The notes under the pieces were generated by a model. It was given only the letters and a program-made list of their open reading frames with translations. It searched no databases and was not told the DNA's origin. A program made the position numbers and the translations under genes. A stretch of 64,000 nucleotides of DNA from an uncultured Christensenella sp. (GTDB taxonomy: Bacteria; Bacillota; Clostridia; Christensenellales; Borkfalkiaceae): positions 62,001-126,000 of the forward strand of contig CAJKUC010000001.1 of the NCBI GenBank assembly GCA_905203015.1, read 5' to 3'. Positions 61,906 through 64,000 of this stretch are shown piece after piece. Every line of letters begins with the position of its first letter. Within the stretch, counting starts at the first letter, position 1.

Positions 61906-63766
61906 TGATTTCAACAAATATTCCATTAGAAGAGATGCTTTGATTTCCCCTTGGGGTGTCGGAGCAATTGTTCCGTTTCCGGAAGACGAATCGCTTATGG
62001 TCGCAGGTTTGGACTATTGGTTTCGTAATGGACATACGTTTAACGAAGATGATGAGTTTATTATCATAGATGAGCGGCTCTCGAAACGTTTGGGCGGTAA
62101 AGTATTCGTTTCTCCGCCGGATTTTCGTACATTTAAGCAAGATATGGCACACGCCGATATGAAAATCCCCGCAGTACGATTTCCACTTTGGCATTATTGC
62201 CCGGTTTGCGGCAATATGGAAAAAATAGGTCCGAGTAGTGACAGACGGCGTTGTCCAGGGGATAATAGGAGAAATTCTTCAAAAGGGACATATTGTTCGA
62301 ACAATAATGTTAAAGGGAAAAAATTGCCATACATGGTGCCCGAAAGATTTATAGCGATATGTGAGGACGGGCATATAGAAGATTTTCCTATTATGGAATG
62401 GGTTCATGCCAAAAGCGGAAAAGAGATAACGGATAGATGCAAATTATACAGAAGCACCGGCGGCAGTTCCGCATCGCTTTCCGGAATCAGGTACACATGC
62501 ACTTGCGGCGCATCGGCGAATATGTCGGGCGCATTTTCCCGAGATACAGGGTATGGAAGTGCGTTGGATAAAATCGGTTATAGATGTAGCGGTAATCAGC
62601 CGTGGCTGGGAGAAAAAGCCGAAAAGGGCTGCGGAAAATCTTTGTCGGTATTACAAAGAGGCGCATCAAATGTATGGTTTGCGGATATTATCAGTTCGGT
62701 ATATATACCGTGGTTGCCGAAATACAAAAATCAAAATACAAAGGATTGCATCAAAAAAGGCGTAAAAAAGTTCGCATCTTCAACCAATGCGGGTGAGATT
62801 GATGTGGAATTAATTAAGAAATATGTTTCTATGATGCAAGAAATCGATGATGATATCGATAGTTCCCAAGCTTTAGAGGAAATAATTGCCACACTGCGTA
62901 ATGCCAGTGCCGAAAATGCTATTCAAACAGACGACGAATATCGGAAACAGGAATTTGATGTTCTGATAAGTACCGTCGGGAAGCCCGATAATGAATTATA
63001 TGTTAAGAATTATAAAGCATCCGAATATAAAGATTTAAACTTCTTAAAGAGCGTATCACTTGTACATAAGTTAAGGGAGACGAGAGCCTTTACGGGTTTT
63101 AGACGAATTTCTCCCGAAAATGCCGTGGCAAAGATTTCGATAGATGATATTCCATGGCTACCCGCAGTAAAAAACAGCGGAGAGGGAATAATGTTCGAAT
63201 TTGATTATGAAGCATTGGTAAAATGGGCGAAAAATCCCAAAGTGCAAGCACGTGTGCAAATAATAGAAAACAACTTGCGCGGTTGCGGGCAAATTCAACA
63301 AGAAACACTTAATCCGATTTATATTTTGTTGCATACGTTTGCACACTGTTTGATTACCGCACTTTCCAACGAAAGCGGCTATTCCAATGCATCGATTAGA
63401 GAAAAAATTTATTGCAGTAAGTTTGCAACCGATGACATTCCCATAATGGCCGGTATTTTGATTTATACCGCATCCGGAGATTCGGAGGGATCGTTAGGCG
63501 GGTTGGTTCGTCAAGGGATGTCTGGACGTATAGAGAGCGTAATACAAAGAGCTATTCATGACGCGCAATGGTGTGCTGCTGACCCAGTATGTATTCAAAG
63601 CCCGGGACAGGGGCAATATGGATGCAACTTGGCCGCATGTCATAATTGTGCATTGTTACCCGAAACGTCTTGTGAAAATAAAAATATGTTGTTGGATCGT
63701 GGGTTGTTGATAGGGACATTGGATGATAATACAATAGGATATTTCTTCGATTATGAAAAAAATTAA
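61898..63766 (+). CDS. drmB: DISARM protein DrmB (DUF1998)
   Basis: A 622-residue protein with the C-terminal DUF1998 module typical of DrmB (HTFAHCLITALSNESGYS; GDSEGSLGGLVRQG; C576 NLAAC581HNC584, C592). N-terminal cysteines C101/C104 (YCPVCGN) and a CTCGAS motif suggest zinc binding. DrmB partners the helicase DrmA and helps DNA recognition. The ATG overlaps the end of drmA by 8 bp, and the next gene starts 14 bp before the drmB stop, so translation is coupled on both sides. Length is typical. Confidence 0.92.
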   Translation: MADDFNKYSIRRDALISPWGVGAIVPFPEDESLMVAGLDYWFRNGHTFNEDDEFIIIDERLSKRLGGKVFVSPPDFRTFKQDMAHADMKIPAVRFPLWHYCPVCGNMEKIGPSSDRRRCPGDNRRNSSKGTYCSNNNVKGKKLPYMVPERFIAICEDGHIEDFPIMEWVHAKSGKEITDRCKLYRSTGGSSASLSGIRYTCTCGASANMSGAFSRDTGYGSALDKIGYRCSGNQPWLGEKAEKGCGKSLSVLQRGASNVWFADIISSVYIPWLPKYKNQNTKDCIKKGVKKFASSTNAGEIDVELIKKYVSMMQEIDDDIDSSQALEEIIATLRNASAENAIQTDDEYRKQEFDVLISTVGKPDNELYVKNYKASEYKDLNFLKSVSLVHKLRETRAFTGFRRISPENAVAKISIDDIPWLPAVKNSGEGIMFEFDYEALVKWAKNPKVQARVQIIENNLRGCGQIQQETLNPIYILLHTFAHCLITALSNESGYSNASIREKIYCSKFATDDIPIMAGILIYTASGDSEGSLGGLVRQGMSGRIESVIQRAIHDAQWCAADPVCIQSPGQGQYGCNLAACHNCALLPETSCENKNMLLDRGLLIGTLDDNTIGYFFDYEKN

Positions 63767-64000
63767 AGCAATTGATTTATTTTCCGGTTGCGGCGGAGTA
63801 TCGATAGGGCTTATGCAAGCCGGTTTTGATGTCGTTTCGGCGGTTGAAATCGATAAAGATGCCGTAACCGCATACGAAAATTATCCGTTACTGAAAAATG
63901 TTAACGTGTTGCAAGAAGACATCTGCAAACTTTCAGGCTCGAAAATTCTGCAAGCAGGAGGAATCAATCCCAACGAGTTGTATTTATTGGCGGGTTGTCC
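63753..64000 (+). CDS. drmMII: DNA C5-cytosine methyltransferase DrmMII, cut by window edge
   Basis: Only the first 82 codons are in the window. The N-terminus IKAIDLFSGCGGVSIGL is motif I (SAM binding) of C5-cytosine methyltransferases, and VEIDKDAV is motif II. The visible part ends in ...LAGCP, right at the start of the catalytic PCQ loop (motif IV). In class 2 DISARM this enzyme modifies host DNA so that self is not attacked (CCWGG in a studied Bacillus system). It is translationally coupled to drmB. Recognition site here is unknown, as the target domain lies outside. Confidence 0.9.
   Translation, partial: MKKIKAIDLFSGCGGVSIGLMQAGFDVVSAVEIDKDAVTAYENYPLLKNVNVLQEDICKLSGSKILQAGGINPNELYLLAGC

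Larger units (their letters stand above)
51745..64000. mobile_element. AT-rich accessory defence island inserted at the 3' end of rlmD (left boundary visible)
   Basis: From ~51,745 to the right edge third codon positions switch from G/C to A/T (AAA, GAT, TTA and ATA codons dominate) and gene content becomes defensive. The change starts inside rlmD, whose 3' end is a known type of integration site for mobile elements. No integrase, repeat boundary or right end is visible in the window, so whether it is an integrative element or an older island is open. Confidence 0.6.

Noticed and set aside
54210..63766. BREX, Pgl or class 1 DISARM as an alternative to class 2 DISARM
   Set aside because: No PglX/PglZ/BrxC-like protein and no SNF2 DrmD or adenine methyltransferase; the DrmA-DrmB pair and C5-cytosine methyltransferase point to class 2.
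1..64000. tRNA, rRNA or CRISPR arrays
   Set aside because: No cloverleaf with GGTTCGAATC-type arm, no rRNA blocks and no regularly spaced repeats were recognised on either strand by eye; a tRNAscan-type run could still find one.

Overview
The window looks like chromosomal DNA of a Bacillota bacterium of clostridial type. This rests on gene content and order (rplM-rpsI, rpsB-tsf, YqhQ/PrmC next to prfA, obgE-yhbY, tsaE-tsaB-rimI, type III glutamine synthetase, RibU under an FMN riboswitch, DUF5685, YlmC/YmxH). Sigma-A promoters with 17-bp spacers are plentiful and are often followed by clear intrinsic terminators. An uncultured gut clostridium (for example a Christensenellales-like lineage) is a guess. 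The first ~51.7 kb is GC-rich in third codon positions and almost entirely housekeeping. The last ~12 kb is visibly AT-rich and accessory.

Layout of the core part. 1-4.3 kb: a hypothetical protein cut by the left edge, a DUF368/PopT polyprenyl-phosphate transporter, a zinc-ribbon membrane protein and a beta-helix surface protein. 4.4-7.6 kb (minus strand): a CpsC/CpsD-like tyrosine-kinase pair and an RlmI-like rRNA methyltransferase. 7.9-13.7 kb: MntP, ribosomal proteins L13 and S9, a phosphohexomutase and transketolase. 13.8-16.4 kb (minus): a frameshifted GNAT/YoaP protein and cardiolipin synthase. 16.7-20.4 kb: a YmxH-like protein, TrpS, S2 and EF-Ts. 20.5-26.6 kb: divergent membrane proteins, a THUMP RNA methyltransferase and GlnN. 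26.7-33 kb: the riboflavin transporter with its riboswitch, the t6A genes tsaE/tsaB with rimI, a hydrolase, and the peptidoglycan pair MurF-like/Ddl. 33.3-38.4 kb: a two-component system, ObgE, YhbY and GrpE. 38.7-43.8 kb: a phosphodiesterase and a dehydrogenase on the minus strand, L31, a YqhQ-PrmC fusion and RF1. 44-50.3 kb: an aminotransferase, a P-loop protein, threonine synthase, DUF5685, a J-like protein and a membrane protein.

The accessory part begins inside rlmD. The last ~104 codons of this rRNA methyltransferase gene have island-like composition and form an extra C-terminal domain, as expected if an element inserted at the 3' end of rlmD and rebuilt it. Next come a polymerase-beta-type nucleotidyltransferase and a HEPN-like protein in overlapping frames (a probable toxin-antitoxin pair). 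After a terminator and a new promoter lie an HTH regulator gene interrupted by an in-frame TGA, a Vsr-type endonuclease, and a tightly packed defence operon: DrmE-like protein, NERD-UvrD helicase, DrmA helicase, DrmB (DUF1998), and the start of a C5-cytosine methyltransferase (DrmMII) cut by the right edge.

The operon is best read as a class 2-like DISARM system with two extra parts: the NERD helicase inserted between drmE and drmA, and a Vsr mismatch endonuclease at its head. Vsr fits functionally with the cytosine methyltransferase at the other end, because Vsr proteins nick the T:G mismatches left when 5-methylcytosine deaminates. No drmC (phospholipase D) gene is visible before the window ends. 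This locus is the strongest candidate for a new biological arrangement here.
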